Shown here in pieces: positions 7,169 through 8,814 of a DNA stretch of 8,814 bases; within the stretch, counting starts at the first letter, position 1; each line of letters begins with the position of its first letter. This DNA is from Lysobacteraceae bacterium (GTDB lineage: Bacteria; Pseudomonadota; Gammaproteobacteria; Xanthomonadales; Xanthomonadaceae): contig DMID01000186.1 of the NCBI GenBank assembly GCA_003449195.1, positions 4,722 through 13,535 of the forward strand. Reading direction: 5' to 3'. The notes beneath the pieces are model-generated. The model was not told the DNA's origin. It made no database searches and saw only the letters and a list, made by a program, of their open reading frames with translations. Both the position numbers and the translations under genes were made by a program.

Positions 7169-7248
7169 GGCCTGCTGCCAAGGTCGTGATGCCGGGCGCA
7201 CGCGGGCAGGCGTAGGCTGGACCTCCTTGCGATCCACGAGGTGATGCC

Positions 7249-8646
7249 ATGAGCCCGTCGTCCACAGGCGCGTCGTCCGCGCGCGTCGTCGATACCGTCA
7301 ATCCGTACACCGGCCAGGTCGAATACCGGGTGCCGCTGATGGACGCAGCCGAGGTCGAGGCCCGGCTCGCCGCCGCCACGCAAGCCTTCCCGGCGTGGGC
7401 GGCGCTGAGCCTGGAACAGCGCGGCCGCCACGTGCGCAAGATCGCCGACGTGCTGCGCAAGCGCCGGGACGACATCCAAACGCTGATGACTGCCGAGATG
7501 GGCAAGCTGCGCCGCGAAGCTCTGGCCGAGGTGGAAAAATGCGCGGCCTGCTGCGACCACTACGCCGACCACGCCATCGAATACCTGCAGCCGCAGACCA
7601 TCATGACCGAGGCCCGCAGCAGCTACGTGCGCTACGAGCCGCTGGGCTGCGTGTTCGCGCTGATGCCGTGGAACTTCCCGATCTGGCAGGTGTTCCGTTT
7701 CCTCGCCCCTGCGCTGATGGCCGGCAACGTGTGCCTGCTCAAGCACGCGGCCAACGTGCCGCGCTGCGCCGACCTCATCGCCACGGTGCTGCACGAAGCC
7801 GGTTTGCCGGACGGCGTGTTCGCCGTGCTGCACATCGACAACGACCAGGCTGCCGAGGTGTTGCGCGATGAGCGCATCGTCGCCGCCACCCTGACCGGCA
7901 GCGAGCGCGCCGGCCGGTCGATCGCCGCCACCGCCGGCAGCGTGCTGAAGAAGTGCGTGATGGAACTGGGCGGCAGCGACGCCTTCATCGTGCTCGAAGA
8001 TGCCGACCTCGATGCCGCCGTCGCCGCGGCGGTGCGCTCGCGCTTCGACAACGCCGGGCAGACCTGCATTGCTGCCAAGCGCTTCATCCTGCTTGACTCC
8101 ATTGCTGATGCTTTCGTGCAGCGCTACATCGAGGGCGCGCAGGCGCGCGTGTACGGCGATCCGCAGGACGAGGAAAGCACGCTCGCGCCGATGGCGCGCG
8201 CCGACCTGCGCGCCGAGCTGCACAAGCAGGTGTGCGCCAGCGTCGACAAGGGCGCGAAGGTGTTGCTGGGTGGCGCACCTGTGGCTGGCAGCAATGCGGG
8301 CTATCAGGCAACTATCCTCGACAATGTCGGGCCGGGCATGCCTGCCTACGAAGAAGAGTTGTTCGGGCCGGTGGCGGCGATCATCCGGGTCAAGGACGAA
8401 GCCGAGGCGGTACGTGTCGCCAATGACACCAGTTTTGGTCTGGGTGGCAGTGTCTGGACCCGTGATGTGCTGCGTGGCGAGAATGTTGCCGTGCAGCTGC
8501 AGTGCGGCGCGGCCTTCGTCAATTCAGTGGTGAAGAGCGACGCGCGGCTTCCGTTTGGCGGGACCAAACGGTCCGGGTTCGGGCGTGAGTTGGCGGGACC
8601 GGGTATTCATGAGTTCATGAACATCAAAACGGTGTACGTCGCCTGA
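7249..8646 (+). CDS. sad: NAD(P)+-dependent succinate-semialdehyde dehydrogenase, Sad/YneI-like
   Basis: Oxidises succinic semialdehyde to succinate, the last step that feeds putrescine/GABA carbon into the TCA cycle. The 465-residue aldehyde dehydrogenase has the oxyanion Asn N142 in MPWNFPIWQV, cofactor-binding K165 in LLKHA, the general base E239 in MELGGSD, the nucleophile C273 in NAGQTCIAAKRF, and E370 in EELFGPVAAI. Segments such as LLKHAANV, LKKCVMELGGSD, PMARADLRAELH and FGGTKRSGFGRELAGPGIHEFMNIKTV match E. coli Sad (YneI) far better than PuuC or GabD as I recall them. GAGGTG (7238-7243) is 5 nt before the ATG. It follows potI by 80 nt; that gap holds a 6-bp inverted repeat, GCCTGC (7170-7175) with GCAGGC (7206-7211), and no convincing promoter. 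From about 8270 codons end in A or T roughly three times more often than in the first part. It might also accept other aldehydes of the pathway. Confidence 0.88.
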   Translation: MSPSSTGASSARVVDTVNPYTGQVEYRVPLMDAAEVEARLAAATQAFPAWAALSLEQRGRHVRKIADVLRKRRDDIQTLMTAEMGKLRREALAEVEKCAACCDHYADHAIEYLQPQTIMTEARSSYVRYEPLGCVFALMPWNFPIWQVFRFLAPALMAGNVCLLKHAANVPRCADLIATVLHEAGLPDGVFAVLHIDNDQAAEVLRDERIVAATLTGSERAGRSIAATAGSVLKKCVMELGGSDAFIVLEDADLDAAVAAAVRSRFDNAGQTCIAAKRFILLDSIADAFVQRYIEGAQARVYGDPQDEESTLAPMARADLRAELHKQVCASVDKGAKVLLGGAPVAGSNAGYQATILDNVGPGMPAYEEELFGPVAAIIRVKDEAEAVRVANDTSFGLGGSVWTRDVLRGENVAVQLQCGAAFVNSVVKSDARLPFGGTKRSGFGRELAGPGIHEFMNIKTVYVA

Positions 8647-8656
8647 CGGCGAAGTT

Positions 8657-8681
8657 GTAGGAGCGGCGTAAGCCGCGAAGC
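8657..8681 (+). repeat. REP copy 1, with intact GTAG head
   Basis: GTAG (8657-8660) is followed by a GCGGC/GCCGC stem (8663-8667 with 8672-8676) closed by a GTAA loop, then GAAGC. The GTAG head and GC-rich stem match the GTAG class of REPs known from Stenotrophomonas and Pseudomonas. The loop is of GNRA type if transcribed. Confidence 0.75.
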
Positions 8682-8761
8682 TGGTAATCCCACAAGGGCC
8701 CACGAAATCCTGCAACTGCAGTGAACCAGGTGCAGGCTGGGCAAGGTTTTGACCAGCAGCG

Positions 8762-8788
8762 GCTTCGCGGCTTGCGCCGCTCTGATAC
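8762..8788 (-). repeat. REP copy 2, inverted, with degenerate head
   Basis: Read on the minus strand it begins GTATCA where copy 1 has GTAG, then the same GCGGC/GCCGC stem with a GCAA loop (again GNRA type) and GAAGC. The altered head (GTAT plus two extra bases) suggests an older, decayed partner. A perfect 9-bp inverted repeat, ACCAGCAGC (8752-8760) with GCTGCTGGT (8791-8799), encloses it and would give a larger stem-loop. Confidence 0.7.
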
Positions 8789-8814
8789 GGGCTGCTGGTA
8801 AAGCCCCTGCCGAG

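Larger units (their letters stand above)
8657..8788. repeat. REPIN-like element: two REP hairpins in inverted orientation after the operon
   Basis: The two 21-nt cores (8661-8681 on plus, 8762-8782 on minus) agree at 20 of 21 positions and face each other about 80 bp apart. Such inverted REP doublets are non-autonomous elements mobilised by REP-associated tyrosine transposases (RAYTs) in pseudomonads and Xanthomonadales. Between the arms a further stem, CCTGCA (8709-8714) with TGCAGG (8731-8736), extended by CTG/CAG after one mismatch, gives a third hairpin. The element begins 11 nt after the sad stop and may protect the operon mRNA 3' end. No T-run follows, so it is not an intrinsic terminator. 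The rest of 8647-8814 holds no gene. Confidence 0.75.

Noticed and set aside
7184..7218. Possible separate promoter before sad (TCGTGA and TAGGCT)
   Set aside because: The spacing is about 23 bp and neither box is close to consensus, so co-transcription with potI is simpler.
6283..8223. 646-codon minus-strand open frame opposite potI and sad
   Set aside because: Antisense shadow of two confident genes; no domain seen.
8745..8754. GGTTTTGACC as an intrinsic terminator element
   Set aside because: The stem would be only 3 bp and the four T residues lie in the loop, not after a stem.
1..8814. A new defence, mobile or multi-gene system hidden in the window
   Set aside because: Every gene falls into a known family with intact motifs and a coherent pathway; no transposase, integrase, CRISPR, toxin pair or tRNA was found. 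Only the REP doublet is mobile-element related.

Overview
The window is about 8.8 kb of GC-rich DNA with strongly GC-ending codons. It looks like a gammaproteobacterial chromosome, most likely Xanthomonadales (a Rhodanobacter/Dyella/Frateuria-like lineage). That placement is inference, based on composition, closeness of the proteins to E. coli Puu/Pot/Sad and Pseudomonas Spu proteins, and a GTAG-headed REP doublet at the right end. No database search was run.

Layout. Bases 1-631 hold the start of a leftward gene whose protein begins directly with a LigD-type NHEJ polymerase/primase domain; it runs off the left edge. A 192-bp divergent intergenic region (632-823) carries a perfect tandem 9-bp repeat, an AT-rich patch and a candidate promoter. 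From 824 to 8646 seven genes point rightward with gaps of at most 80 bp and two ATGA overlaps, so they are probably one operon: puuD-like, puuA-like, potF, potG, potH, potI and sad/yneI-like. Bases 8647-8814 hold no gene; they carry an inverted pair of REP hairpins (a REPIN-like element).

How the genes fit together. PotF captures putrescine or a related polyamine in the periplasm, PotH and PotI form the membrane channel, and PotG supplies ATP hydrolysis. In the cytoplasm PuuA gamma-glutamylates the amine and PuuD later releases GABA from gamma-glutamyl-GABA. After GABA transamination, the last gene product oxidises succinic semialdehyde to succinate for the TCA cycle. The intermediate oxidase (PuuB), the gamma-glutamyl-aminobutyraldehyde dehydrogenase (PuuC) and the GABA aminotransferase are not in the window and must be encoded elsewhere or replaced.

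I see no phage, transposase, CRISPR, RNA gene or evidently new multi-gene system. The points most worth a second look are two mutually exclusive hairpins at the potF-potG junction (one hides the potG ribosome binding site), the REPIN after the operon, a POL-first LigD protein, changes in the PotF ligand pocket, and a shift to lower third-position GC in the last third of the dehydrogenase gene.
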